This document shows, in pieces, positions 18,291 to 26,889 of a stretch of 57,806 bases of DNA. A program made the position numbers and the translations under genes. Position 1 is the first letter of the stretch. The number at the start of each line of letters is the position of its first letter. Origin of the DNA: Lacrimispora amygdalina (GTDB lineage Bacteria; Bacillota; Clostridia; Lachnospirales; Lachnospiraceae); the NCBI RefSeq assembly GCF_003432035.1, contig NZ_QOHO01000041.1, forward strand, positions 1 to 57,806, written 5' to 3'. The notes under the pieces were generated by a model. That model made no database searches. It was not told the DNA's origin and saw nothing but the letters and a program-made list of their open reading frames with translations.

Positions 18291-20837
18291 TTAGAAATGT
18301 GTCAACATGGTTCTGCTGATGATCTCATCCTGTACATCCTTGCACAGCTCTACGAAGAATGCGCTGTATCCAGCTACGCGGACGATTAAGTCACGGTAAA
18401 GCTCCGGATGCTTCTGAGCCTCGATCAGAGTATTGTTATCTAAGTAGTTAAACTGCATCTCGCCGTTTCCGAACATGCAGGCGGTACGAAGAAGAGTGAT
18501 TAAGCTTTCTTCTCCTTCCGGTGTATCAAGAAGTCCGGCCATGATCTTAAAGTTGTGTACCATACCGATGTTCATGCTGTCGTTTGCCATCTTGGACACA
18601 GACTTGATGATCGCTGTCGGGCCCTTGAAGTCAGCGCCCTGGGTTGGGCTGATACCATCGGATAATGGCAGCCAGGCATGGCGTCCGTTTGCAGATGCGC
18701 CGGTTAACTGACCGAATGGTGTGTTGTTGGAAATGGATAAGGTACCGTGGCTTAATACGGAGTATAAAGTCTTATACTGTCTGTGCTCATGCTCGGTAAA
18801 GTCAACTAAGTCAGCAGCGATTAAATCTGCGTAATCATCGTCATTTCCATATTTTGGTGCATTGAGGCAATCGGTGCGGATCTGGTCATAGCCCACAAAG
18901 TCAGCCTTTAATGCTTCATTTAACTGTGCAAGTGTGTATTTCTTCTCGTCAAATACCAGCTTTTTAATTGCTGCCATGGAATCTGCATAGGTTGCAAGTC
19001 CGGACCATACGACTCCAGGTCCGAAGTTATACATTGCTCCGCCTGCAGATACGTCTTTTGCTTTTTCCATACAGCCTTCATACATGATGGACATCAGTGG
19101 CTTCGGAGCAAGTTCTCTGTGAACGCGCTGGGAGATAACAGTTGCAACAGAAGACCATTTCGTAATGTACTTAATCTCTTCTTTAACAGCTGCTTCAAAC
19201 TCTTCATAAGTCTTAAAGCTGTTGATGTCACCCATATCAGGACAAACCTGCTTGCCATACCATAACGGTACACCTTTGTTTAATACAAGCTCGATACAGA
19301 TTGGCCACTGGGTATAAGCGGTAGAAGTCCACTGATACAGACGTCCTGATTTCTGAGGCTCTACGCAGCCCATCAGACAGTAGTCACGTGCATCTTCAAT
19401 GGAAACGCCCTTTGCAAGCATCATCTTGATGTGAGCGTCATCAAAGTGGCAGGCCGGGAATCCCATACCGGAACGAACAACATCTACGATCTTCTTTAAG
19501 TACTGCTTCGGGGACTTGTTGTGAATACGGCATGCAAGGGATGGCTGATAAATCTTCACATGACGGACAGCATCCATCAGAAGGTAGGTTAATTCATTGG
19601 TTGCATCATGTCCGCTTCTTGTCACACCGCCTACGCACATATTAACGAATGGCTGGTAACCTGCAAAGAATTTAGAACCGCCTTCGCTGGTGATCCACAT
19701 CATTTCAGACATCTTAATGAGCATACAGCCTGCAAGCTCAAATGCCTGGAAATCATTCATACGTCCGGATTCGATATCAGCCTTATAGTATGGATACATA
19801 TACTGGTCTACACGTCCGATGGACATACCAGTCTGGTTCTCTTCTACTACAAGCAGGGATTCGATGGTCCATACAGCCTGAATTGCTTCCCAGAAGGTTC
19901 TTGGCTTGTGAGCCGGAACGTATGCATTTACTTCAGCGATCTTTAAAAGTTCATCTTTACGCTTTGGATTGGTTTCCTTAGCAGCAAGCTCTTTTGCATA
20001 ATCGGAAAGTCTCTTTGCATAGATCATTACGCCTTCTGTGGTATCAATGATGGACTTATAGAAGTAGATCTTCTCAATGTCATCTGGATTTTCGTAATTT
20101 AACTCTTTTAAATGATCCTTAGCTTCCTGCTGGATATCAAGCATACCCTTGTTCATTAAGATTACATCATAACCAGGATTGGAGTCACCGCCGCCGTTTA
20201 CTGCATGATAGGAACAGTCAGAAACGAAGGATTCACCGGATAATTCCCATACACCAGCTTCACGGTACTGGTCTTCACAGTACTCATCAACAGATTTTCC
20301 CTTCCAGAATGGGAAAAGTTCTTCTCTCATGATCTTCTTGTCTTCATCAGAGATATAGAATGGATCCTGAGGGCGGCTTCCGATGGTATCGATTTCGTCT
20401 ACCATCCATCTCCATGCGATATCAGGAGAGAAAGCACCTGCACGGGGAGCGCCGTTTGGAGCACCTACGATCAGCTCGTTGTCCTGAATTACAAGAGGAG
20501 CTGTTTCGCAGCAGTAACGGAAGCATTTTGCACGAAGCATGATCTTTGGCATACCTGGATTTTCTGCAGCAATCTTTGTGATCGCGCGGGCACGGTATGT
20601 TGTGATGGTAGGCTTATGTGTTAAGTAATTCTCTTTTAAGTGCTGAAGTCTTGTTGTAATACCGTCAGGAATGTTTGTAGTCTCCTCGGTGCATACTGCA
20701 GCTCCTGCTTTTGCAGGCTCATTTTTATTGATTTCGTCAGAAACAGTTTCAAACATCTTCATCAGGGAAGCTCTCTCTTCCGGTGTCATGTTCTTCGTTG
20801 CTTCTACAAATTTATTTGAAAATTCACGAATATCCAA
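18291..20837 (-). CDS. cutC: Choline trimethylamine-lyase, type I glycyl radical enzyme
   Basis: The signature enzyme of the cluster: it splits choline into trimethylamine and acetaldehyde. I start it at TTG 20837 (848 residues): AGAGGGA lies 7 bases upstream and the protein then begins (M)DIREFSNKF, as other CutC proteins do; a longer frame uses another TTG seven codons earlier. Active-site residues all align with the studied Desulfovibrio alaskensis CutC at a constant offset of +2: Cys491 and Glu493 (GCVEP), Thr504, Tyr508, Tyr210 and Asp218 (YHAVNGGGD), Phe397 (AGYQPF) and radical Gly823 ([10 protein letters not shown]). That pattern separates it from glycerol, diol and other lyases. The amphipathic first 40 residues probably serve as an encapsulation helix. 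The length is that of type I enzymes, without the long N-terminal domain of the type II form. Confidence 0.98.
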   Translation of the reverse strand: MDIREFSNKFVEATKNMTPEERASLMKMFETVSDEINKNEPAKAGAAVCTEETTNIPDGITTRLQHLKENYLTHKPTITTYRARAITKIAAENPGMPKIMLRAKCFRYCCETAPLVIQDNELIVGAPNGAPRAGAFSPDIAWRWMVDEIDTIGSRPQDPFYISDEDKKIMREELFPFWKGKSVDEYCEDQYREAGVWELSGESFVSDCSYHAVNGGGDSNPGYDVILMNKGMLDIQQEAKDHLKELNYENPDDIEKIYFYKSIIDTTEGVMIYAKRLSDYAKELAAKETNPKRKDELLKIAEVNAYVPAHKPRTFWEAIQAVWTIESLLVVEENQTGMSIGRVDQYMYPYYKADIESGRMNDFQAFELAGCMLIKMSEMMWITSEGGSKFFAGYQPFVNMCVGGVTRSGHDATNELTYLLMDAVRHVKIYQPSLACRIHNKSPKQYLKKIVDVVRSGMGFPACHFDDAHIKMMLAKGVSIEDARDYCLMGCVEPQKSGRLYQWTSTAYTQWPICIELVLNKGVPLWYGKQVCPDMGDINSFKTYEEFEAAVKEEIKYITKWSSVATVISQRVHRELAPKPLMSIMYEGCMEKAKDVSAGGAMYNFGPGVVWSGLATYADSMAAIKKLVFDEKKYTLAQLNEALKADFVGYDQIRTDCLNAPKYGNDDDYADLIAADLVDFTEHEHRQYKTLYSVLSHGTLSISNNTPFGQLTGASANGRHAWLPLSDGISPTQGADFKGPTAIIKSVSKMANDSMNIGMVHNFKIMAGLLDTPEGEESLITLLRTACMFGNGEMQFNYLDNNTLIEAQKHPELYRDLIVRVAGYSAFFVELCKDVQDEIISRTMLTHF

Positions 20838-20867
20838 TCTGTTTTCCCTCTCTTTCAATTATTTCTC

Positions 20868-22352
20868 TTACAGTTCCTTTGATAATGCTTCTAAAATCTG
20901 CTTTAAAAGTTCTTTTGCATCCCCATGCTGCCCGGCTGGTGCCGAAGACTTTGTGCAGGAACACAACTCTTTCTTTGCATTTTCCAGATATTCGCCGGCA
21001 TTTCTTACTCCATATCCCACTTTCCGGATATAGATGAAATTCATAGGGGAAACATTATCCGATGTAATACCGGCTCCGGCTGTGATACTGCCCAGTGTCA
21101 TGGCTGGGAATAAATTCGTGGTCATTCCCATGCTGCCTAATGTGGCTGGGGTATTGACAAGTACTCTTCCAACCGGTTTTTTCAAAGCGAACTGGCGGAT
21201 TACTTCTTCGTCTCTGGAATGGATTACCAGAGTGTGGCCATGGCTTTCATTTACCAGGAGATTCATACATTTCTCACAGGCATGCATCCAGTCGTTTTCG
21301 ATGTAATAAGCAAGTACGGGACAGAGAAGCTCTTTTGCAAAGGGGTTTCTGTCAGAAATATATTTCTGCTGGGAAACCAGAACGCTTGTATTCTCCGGTA
21401 CGGTAAAACCTGCACGTCTGGCAAGTTCTAACGCCGGTCTTCCCATAATCTCCGTATCTGCATTTCCATGTTCCAGGTTGAGAAGATCAATTAACTGCTT
21501 CTCCTCTTCTCCGTTCATGAAATAAGCACCGTTTTTCAGCATTTCCGCTTTTACTTCTGCAGCAATTAAGCTGTCCACTACCACATACTGCTCAGCCGCA
21601 GATACGATTCCATAATCAAAGGTACGGCTTACGATAATATCTTCAACCGCCTGTTTTAAATCAGCTGTCCGCTCTATAAATACAGGACCATTTCCGGTGC
21701 CTCCATAAATATAGGGCTTTCCGCTTTCTGCTGCCTCACCGTTTAATTCCGGTACTCCCGTATTCACCACCATGGCTGCTGCCGGGTGATGAATCAGCTC
21801 CAAAGCTCCTGCTTTCGTTACAGTCTTCAAATAACCGATGGCTCCTTCCGGAAGGCCATGGCGGAGACCTGCTTCCTTCATACAGTCGAGAAGCCTTCCT
21901 GTCACCTTCACTGCCCGCTCATGAGGAGCAATGACAATGGGGTTGCCGGACTTCACTGCAATCAGTACGTTGTATATAGCAGTGGAGACCGGGCTTACAG
22001 AAGGAGTAAGAGCAGCAATGACTCCCACTGGAACACCTACGTCCATGGTTTTTCGTACAGGATCTTCATTCAGAACGCCCACACATTTCATGTCCTGTAA
22101 GTGTTTCGGCAGAAATTCGCAGACAAAGGTGTTCTTGACCAGCTTGTCCTTTGCACGTCCGTAGCCGGTTTCTTCCGCGGACATAACGGCCAGCTCTTCG
22201 GCCAGTTCCTTTGCTGCTTTCGCAAGACCTTCGACGATTCTGTCAAGCTTTTCCTGGGGGAAGGTGAGCATGGTCTTACCGGCGTCTCTTGCGCTTTCCA
22301 TTAAAATCCTTGCCTCCTGTATGGAGAGAAGGTCTTTATCTACAAAATTCAT
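20868..22352 (-). CDS. Aldehyde dehydrogenase homologue with catalytic Cys replaced by Ser
   Basis: A 494-residue homologue of the acylating aldehyde dehydrogenase at 10421-11971. The fold motifs are kept (VSPVSTAIYNVLIAVKSGNPIV, GGTGNGPVFIERTAD and TPATLGSMGMTTNLFPA), but the active-site stretch reads FDYGIVSAAEQ: residue 251 is Ser (codon TCT, 21600-21602) where the paralogue has Cys at the same number. It should thus lack normal dehydrogenase activity. N-terminal (DKDLLSIQEARILMESARDAG) and C-terminal (AKELLKQILEALSKEL) helices look like encapsulation or assembly peptides, which fits a structural or regulatory partner. It is placed directly before cutC. Sequencing error is possible but the flanking residues have drifted as well. 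Confidence 0.9.
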   Translation of the reverse strand: MNFVDKDLLSIQEARILMESARDAGKTMLTFPQEKLDRIVEGLAKAAKELAEELAVMSAEETGYGRAKDKLVKNTFVCEFLPKHLQDMKCVGVLNEDPVRKTMDVGVPVGVIAALTPSVSPVSTAIYNVLIAVKSGNPIVIAPHERAVKVTGRLLDCMKEAGLRHGLPEGAIGYLKTVTKAGALELIHHPAAAMVVNTGVPELNGEAAESGKPYIYGGTGNGPVFIERTADLKQAVEDIIVSRTFDYGIVSAAEQYVVVDSLIAAEVKAEMLKNGAYFMNGEEEKQLIDLLNLEHGNADTEIMGRPALELARRAGFTVPENTSVLVSQQKYISDRNPFAKELLCPVLAYYIENDWMHACEKCMNLLVNESHGHTLVIHSRDEEVIRQFALKKPVGRVLVNTPATLGSMGMTTNLFPAMTLGSITAGAGITSDNVSPMNFIYIRKVGYGVRNAGEYLENAKKELCSCTKSSAPAGQHGDAKELLKQILEALSKEL

Positions 22353-22383
22353 TTCATTGTTCTCCCTTCAACCGGGATACGTT

Positions 22384-22689
22384 TTATTCCTGCTCCGGCG
22401 CAGCGATTGCATATCTCCTGATGATCTTTTCAAGATCCGGATGAGGTCTCGGGATTACAACACAGCTGTAAATCTCTGCACCCATATCGCTTACTGCTTT
22501 CACTCCTGCATCAACTGCAGTCTTGCAGGCTCCTACATCTCCGCGTACCAGAACGGAAATATATCCGGAAGCTACGTTCTCATAACCAATAAGTTCAACA
22601 TCTGCAGCCTTACACATAGCATCAGCTGCTTCTAATGCGAATACCAAACCAAATGTTTCAATTGAGCCGATGGCTTCATATCTTACCAT
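22384..22689 (-). CDS. BMC-H shell protein
   Basis: A 101-residue single-domain BMC shell protein: AIGSIETFGLVFALEAADAMCKAADVELIGYENVASGYISVLVRGDVGACKTAVDAG-type sequence spans residues 5-60. The pore region (ENVASG) differs from the PduA-like copies (EFVGGG). It has extra Cys residues (26, 55 and 77) near the hexamer faces. It lies 31 bases before the Cys-to-Ser aldehyde dehydrogenase homologue and 17 after another BMC-H gene. Confidence 0.94.
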   Translation of the reverse strand: MVRYEAIGSIETFGLVFALEAADAMCKAADVELIGYENVASGYISVLVRGDVGACKTAVDAGVKAVSDMGAEIYSCVVIPRPHPDLEKIIRRYAIAAPEQE

Positions 22690-22706
22690 ATACTGTTTTC
22701 CTCTCT

Positions 22707-23003
22707 TTACGCGTCAATATCATGTACTGATACAATGTCGCCAACTTCTTTGATCGGTCTTGGCATTACATTATGTGCAGTCAGTTTACCGATAGCTGCT
22801 GCTGCTTCTGCGCCTGCATCTACAGCGGAACGTACGGCTGCCACATCACCCTTAACCATAATGGTTACAAGGGTGGAGCCTACGTTTTCATAGGAAATCA
22901 ATTCTACATCTGCTGCTTTGAGCATCTTATCTGCTGCTTCCAGAGCCGGGGTCAATCCAAGAGTTTCTACCAGCCCTAACGCTTCATCTCCGTAATATCT
23001 CAC
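22707..23003 (-). CDS. BMC-H shell protein
   Basis: A 98-residue single-domain BMC shell protein (ALGLVETLGLTPALEAADKM at residues 7-26, KGDVAAVRSAVDAGAEAA in the middle). The pore-loop region is ENVGST, different from the other BMC-H proteins here, so the hexamers probably differ in permeability. It lies 20 bases after the small winged-helix-like gene. Confidence 0.94.
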   Translation of the reverse strand: MRYYGDEALGLVETLGLTPALEAADKMLKAADVELISYENVGSTLVTIMVKGDVAAVRSAVDAGAEAAAAIGKLTAHNVMPRPIKEVGDIVSVHDIDA

Positions 23004-23023
23004 CTTCGTAAACCTCCTGAAAT

Positions 23024-23311
23024 TTATTTGTGATTGCGGTATTTTTTATCTACGTACTTGTCAACGGTTGCCTTGCCGTCATCGTTAATGGAATAACGCA
23101 TGCGCAGTTCACCCTTCTCATCTAAGTCGTAGCTTTGTAAGTTAACCAGTCCGTTTGCCTCTAAAGACATTACGTGGTCCATATAACGATCTTTTGTGAA
23201 CTGACGTTCTCCGCCGTACTGGGACTTTAAAGCCCCCATAATCTGAGCGATATCAGCACTTTCTACTCCGTATAAATAATTTAAAACCGCTGTTCTTGCA
23301 GGTAATAACAT
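23024..23311 (-). CDS. Small winged-helix-like protein of the microcompartment operon
   Basis: A 95-residue protein I cannot name. The order of predicted elements, helix (ARTAVLNYLYG), helix (SADIAQIMGALKSQYG), helix (FTKDRYMDHVMSLEANGLV), beta-hairpin (NLQSYDLDEKGELRMRYSI) and final helix (GKATVDKYVD), is that of a winged helix-turn-helix domain. It may be a small DNA-binding regulator or an adaptor using this fold. It sits between the second transporter and shell genes, with gaps of 4 and 20 bases, so it is certainly co-transcribed. Confidence 0.75.
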   Translation of the reverse strand: MLLPARTAVLNYLYGVESADIAQIMGALKSQYGGERQFTKDRYMDHVMSLEANGLVNLQSYDLDEKGELRMRYSINDDGKATVDKYVDKKYRNHK

Positions 23312-23315
23312 GTTT

Positions 23316-24314
23316 TTATTCCCCTTTCCTGAATAAATCCAGTGGATTCATGGTAACCACAATCGCACCTAATACGATTACGATAGAGCCGATTACAATC
23401 GTAGGGGTAACTGCCTGTCCCAAAAACAGGATACAGAAGAAAACGCCCCAGAACGCATATGTTACATTTAAGGACATACCAATCGCACAGCCAACCGTGG
23501 AGTTGCTCTTATACCAGCAAAGGAAGGATACTGCTGCGCTTAAGCCTGCTGCTGCAAGCCATATAACCGGAATTCCTGCAGTTAATGTTCCGCCTAAGAG
23601 TCCTAAGCCTCCAACGATAGGAAGAATTACGAATAAGTCCACAATGCCGGAGATGAGCTGACGTAAATTTACTGCAACATCAGTGTCGATCATGGCTCCG
23701 CCGTAGGTAGAGAATACACCTTCCAGTGCCCAGCAGATCGCTGCAACGAAGGAGAAGATAATTCCCAGAGTAAAATTGTCGCTGCCTTCCGGCTTGGTCC
23801 AGTTGATGATGATGGCACCAGCCACGCATACAATCATGCCGACCATAACTCTTTTTGTAATTTTCTGTTTTAAGAAAATCCATGCAAAAATTGCACCAAA
23901 CAAACTGCATAATGCTGAGATCGGGATCGCATAAGCTCCTGCCATGGCAAGACCAACCAGATAAGCGCCGTTTGCAACAGGTCCTCCAAGAAGTGATCCA
24001 ATTACAATCATTTTTCCAGGGAATGTATTAAGACTTCTGCCCATCTCACGGATACGGCCGCTTTTTGCATTGTAAGCAGTCAGCCAGATTCCTGCAAAAA
24101 GATCATTTAAGCCGGATAATACATATGGTCCTGCTAAAAGACCTGCTGCGCTGGCAAGAGGTTCATAATAGCCGGCTACCAGTACAAGAACCGTGTAGAT
24201 TCCGTAGGTAAGTCCGGATAACGCACCGGTTGTCATTCCAGTTGTCCTGAATTTTTTGTTAATAGCTGCCATTTTCGCATCCGCAGATGCTGATGTCATT
24301 CCTTGGTTACCCAT
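23316..24314 (-). CDS. DMT-superfamily (EamA-like) transporter, copy 2
   Basis: A 332-residue membrane protein with about ten predicted helices in two repeats, the layout of the drug/metabolite transporter superfamily. LSGLTYGIYTVLVLVAGYYEP opens helix 1, and WYKSNSTVGCAIGMSLNVTYAFWGVFF is a strongly conserved stretch near residue 270. It is a close paralogue of the protein at 24608-25567, sharing long identical runs. Its ATG overlaps the stop of the shell gene before it (TAATG). In this operon the likely cargo is choline (in) or trimethylamine (out), which the sequence cannot decide. Confidence 0.88.
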   Translation of the reverse strand: MGNQGMTSASADAKMAAINKKFRTTGMTTGALSGLTYGIYTVLVLVAGYYEPLASAAGLLAGPYVLSGLNDLFAGIWLTAYNAKSGRIREMGRSLNTFPGKMIVIGSLLGGPVANGAYLVGLAMAGAYAIPISALCSLFGAIFAWIFLKQKITKRVMVGMIVCVAGAIIINWTKPEGSDNFTLGIIFSFVAAICWALEGVFSTYGGAMIDTDVAVNLRQLISGIVDLFVILPIVGGLGLLGGTLTAGIPVIWLAAAGLSAAVSFLCWYKSNSTVGCAIGMSLNVTYAFWGVFFCILFLGQAVTPTIVIGSIVIVLGAIVVTMNPLDLFRKGE

Positions 24315-24604
24315 TACTTAATCTCCTTTTTATCCTTTGGAAGAATTGTCTCAACTTCTGCGTGAGGACGTGGAATTACGTGTACGGATACCAGTTCGCC
24401 AACTCTCTGTGCTGCTGCTGCGCCTGCATCAGTAGCTGCTTTCACTGCTCCAACATCACCTCTTACCATAACAGTAACAAGTCCGCCGCCTACAAATTCT
24501 TTACCAACAAGTGTTACATTTGCTGCCTTTACCATAGCGTCTGCAGCTTCGATTGAGCCTATTAAGCCCTTTGTTTCGATCATTCCTAATGCATCATATT
24601 TCAT
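24314..24604 (-). CDS. BMC-H shell protein (PduA/CutA type), proximal copy
   Basis: A 96-residue BMC-H protein almost identical to the one at the far end of the operon (9430-9714). The two differ by Val/Ile at residue 33 and in the last eight or so residues (here ending LPKDKKEIK). The same pore loop, EFVGGG, is present. AGGAGG precedes the ATG at a good distance. It is sandwiched between two paralogous transporter genes, so early translation of a major shell protein may matter for assembly; this is inference. Confidence 0.95.
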   Translation of the reverse strand: MKYDALGMIETKGLIGSIEAADAMVKAANVTLVGKEFVGGGLVTVMVRGDVGAVKAATDAGAAAAQRVGELVSVHVIPRPHAEVETILPKDKKEIK

Positions 24605-24607
24605 TGT

Positions 24608-25567
24608 TTAGTCCTCCTTTTTACTTAGCAGTTCAAATGGGTCAACAGATACTAAAATAGCTCCGATGATAATGATAATAGAACCAATAATAATGGTCGG
24701 GGTCACTGGCTGTTTGATAAACAGGATACAAAACAGCACGCCCCAGAACGCGTAGGTGATATTTAATGACATTCCCATAGCACAGCCCACAGTGCTGTTT
24801 GACTTATACCAGCAGAGATAGGAGATTGCCGCACAGAGGCCGGCAACGATCAGCCATGCAACGGGAGGCAGGGCAAAGAGTGTGCCTTTTAAAAGTCCCA
24901 TACCGCCTACCATAGGCAGAATTACAAATAAATCAACGATTCCGGATAAAAGCTGGCGGATATTAATTACCACATCTGTATCAAGCATCGCACTACCGTA
25001 AGCTGCAAAAACGCCTTCCAGCGCCCAGCCAATTGCTGCAACAAAGGCACAAATGATTCCCAGCGTAAAGTTGGTGCTGCCTTCTGGTTTTACCCAGTTA
25101 ATGACAATCGCTCCAACAACACAGATCAGCATACCAAGACCAACTCTGGGTACGATTTTCTGTTTTAAAAAGATTCGTGCAAATAATGCTCCGAAAAGGA
25201 TGTACATGGCAGATATTGGTATTGCATAAGCTCCTGCCATAGCCAGCCCCATCAAATATGCACCACTGGCAATCGGTCCGCCTACCAGGGAGCCAAGAAG
25301 AATGATTTTGCCGGGAAACAGCTTTAAGCTTCTTCCGATCTCACGTATTCTTCCGGTCTTTATGTTATACACAGTAAGCCAGATACCGGCAAATAAGTCA
25401 TTGAGACCAGATGTTACGTAGGGAGCAGCAAATAGCCCCACCGCCCCGGCAAGTGGTTTGTAGTACCCGGCAATCAGTACAAAGGTGGTGTATAACCCGT
25501 ACATGAGACCGGATATCAAACCGGTTGTAATGCCAATTCGTTTAAATTTCTTTCGCGCTTCCGTCAT
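24608..25567 (-). CDS. DMT-superfamily (EamA-like) transporter, copy 1
   Basis: A 319-residue membrane protein with about ten helices and two EamA-like halves; the conserved segments GLISGLMYGLYTTFVLIAGYY, GLNDLFAGIWLT and AISYLCWYKSNSTVGCAMG are shared with the paralogue downstream. It is the first gene of the choline operon, about 145 bases after the predicted transcription start. DMT members include exporters of quaternary ammonium compounds and importers of small metabolites, which suits choline or trimethylamine traffic. It carries no binding-protein or ATPase partner. Confidence 0.88.
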   Translation of the reverse strand: MTEARKKFKRIGITTGLISGLMYGLYTTFVLIAGYYKPLAGAVGLFAAPYVTSGLNDLFAGIWLTVYNIKTGRIREIGRSLKLFPGKIILLGSLVGGPIASGAYLMGLAMAGAYAIPISAMYILFGALFARIFLKQKIVPRVGLGMLICVVGAIVINWVKPEGSTNFTLGIICAFVAAIGWALEGVFAAYGSAMLDTDVVINIRQLLSGIVDLFVILPMVGGMGLLKGTLFALPPVAWLIVAGLCAAISYLCWYKSNSTVGCAMGMSLNITYAFWGVLFCILFIKQPVTPTIIIGSIIIIIGAILVSVDPFELLSKKED

Positions 25568-25717
25568 TTAAGTTTCCTTCCCCATCTGAATAGTGCACAA
25601 AATTTAAGTTGTCCTGTTACTTTTTCTTTCACGTTCAGCTGAAAACGTTTAGAAAATGCGCGGTGCCTGTTAATGTTACTAATTTTCTTCTGGCTGCCTG
25701 CATTTTTCTATGCATTT
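25568..25717 (-). other. Untranslated leader of the choline operon
   Basis: About 145 bases between the predicted transcription start (near 25711) and the first start codon. I see no open frame, no T-box or riboswitch pattern and no clear terminator hairpin here; GGAAGGAAA near the end serves as ribosome binding site. Confidence 0.5.
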
Positions 25718-25749
25718 AGTATAGGACTTCCCCCTATGGGGAATGTCAA
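25718..25749 (-). promoter_or_regulatory. MerR-type promoter and operator of the choline microcompartment operon
   Basis: On the minus strand: TTGACA, a 20-base spacer and TATACT. The spacer is filled by the palindrome TTCCCC-ATAG-GGGGAA (25728-25743). An overlong spacer with a palindrome between -35 and -10 is the hallmark of promoters switched on by MerR-family proteins, which twist the DNA to realign the two boxes. The same arrangement lies before the merR gene. Confidence 0.88.
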
Positions 25750-25811
25750 CCGATTTTTTTTAATTTTTCCCGCAATTTAAATGGAACATTTTTCCGTGGT
25801 GCTCCACACAT

Positions 25812-25866
25812 AAAAAAGGCTCTCCTGAAACAGAAATTTTTAATCATTTCTGTTTCAGGAGAGCCT
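25812..25866 (-). terminator. Strong terminator of the merR gene
   Basis: A perfect stem of about 20 bp (GGCTCTCCTGAAACAGAAAT and its complement) with an 8-base loop, followed on the minus strand by a run of six T. It separates the regulator gene from the operon it probably controls. Confidence 0.93.
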
Positions 25867-25911
25867 GTCAGACTTATTCTTTTATCCGGTCAGACAGCGC
25901 TTCATGCTCCC

Positions 25912-26745
25912 TTACTGCCGGTAAACCGGAACAATAACTTCCGTTACAAACTCTTCCGGATTCCTGGTTGTCCAGTAATCCACCACATACCGTTCAAAGC
26001 TTTCTTTCCCGCACTGATATCCCCGCTTGGCTGCCCAGCCTGCAATCCGTTCGTACTCTTCATCAATGGTCTCATGTCTTCCAATATGATAAACCGAAGC
26101 AACCATGATACCTCCATAGGTCTGGCGGTTTAAACATTCCTTGCATGGGTGAATGGCTTTCTGCATAATCGTTGCCGTATCGCATTTGCCTTTCATCTTA
26201 TCCTCAAAAGAGTCAAACTTAAGGATTACCGGACCTGTTATTTCATTCTCAGCCTTTTCAAGGTGATTGGTCCATTCAATATTTATAATGGATTCCATAT
26301 AATTGTATTCGAATTTCTGTGTCAGGCTGCAGAAGGTGGACTCCGGAAGGAATCTGACAGATACCTCATGTACATTGTTCTGGAGCACCATCTTGGCTTC
26401 CTGAATCAGCTCGTACCAGTCCTTAACAGCCACATAGCTGTTATGAATCTGCTGCTCCTGCAGACAGAGCTGATCGATCTTGTTGCGGAAATTCTGTTCC
26501 AGATAATAGTAGGTATTGCCCTCGACTAACCCCTGCATCTCTTCCAGCTTAAATCCCATCTGCTTATAATACTTTACAACAGGAACCGTCATAAGAGTTT
26601 CTTTGTTGTAGTAGCGGTAGCTGTTCTCCTTACATATCATATCCGGTGATATGATTCCGATCTTGTCGTAAAAACGCAGAGCCTTTGTTGAAATGTTGCA
26701 GATCTTACTCACTTCCCCTATTGAGTACAGTTTCTTTTCTTCCAT
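25912..26745 (-). CDS. MerR-family regulator with GyrI-like (BmrR-type) effector domain
   Basis: A 277-residue activator. The N-terminal MerR winged helix (LYSIGEVSKICNISTKALRFYDKIGIISP, about 5-33) is followed by the dimer coiled coil (about 75-115) and a C-terminal GyrI-like ligand-binding domain (about 130-277, ending FVTEVIVPVYR). I start it at ATG 26745, with GGGGG 5-10 bases before it; the longer frame starts eight codons earlier. BmrR-type domains often bind organic cations, so choline or trimethylamine is a reasonable effector, but this is inference. Palindromes in 20-base promoter spacers before this gene and before the choline operon are its probable binding sites, giving autoregulation and operon control. 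Confidence 0.9.
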   Translation of the reverse strand: MEEKKLYSIGEVSKICNISTKALRFYDKIGIISPDMICKENSYRYYNKETLMTVPVVKYYKQMGFKLEEMQGLVEGNTYYYLEQNFRNKIDQLCLQEQQIHNSYVAVKDWYELIQEAKMVLQNNVHEVSVRFLPESTFCSLTQKFEYNYMESIINIEWTNHLEKAENEITGPVILKFDSFEDKMKGKCDTATIMQKAIHPCKECLNRQTYGGIMVASVYHIGRHETIDEEYERIAGWAAKRGYQCGKESFERYVVDYWTTRNPEEFVTEVIVPVYRQ

Positions 26746-26831
26746 GTAAACCCCCATAAGCACTGGCATTGTCTATGTGTTCCTTGTCCGATTTACCTAT
26801 TTTATCATTCGTACTTTCTACATATACAACC

Positions 26832-26863
26832 AGTATAATCCTTCCCGTATAGGGGAATGTCAA
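26832..26863 (-). promoter_or_regulatory. MerR-type promoter and operator of the merR gene
   Basis: On the minus strand: TTGACA, a 20-base spacer and TATACT, with TTCCCC-TATAC-GGGAA (26842-26857) inside the spacer. The arms and their placement match the site before the choline operon, 1.1 kb away. A transcription start near 26825 leaves a leader of about 80 bases. Confidence 0.87.
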
Positions 26864-26889
26864 TACCCACTTCTTTGTTATTTATATTC

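Noticed and set aside
25568-25717. Possible riboswitch in the choline operon leader
   Set aside because: No known riboswitch core or terminator/antiterminator pair could be recognised; MerR control explains the region better.
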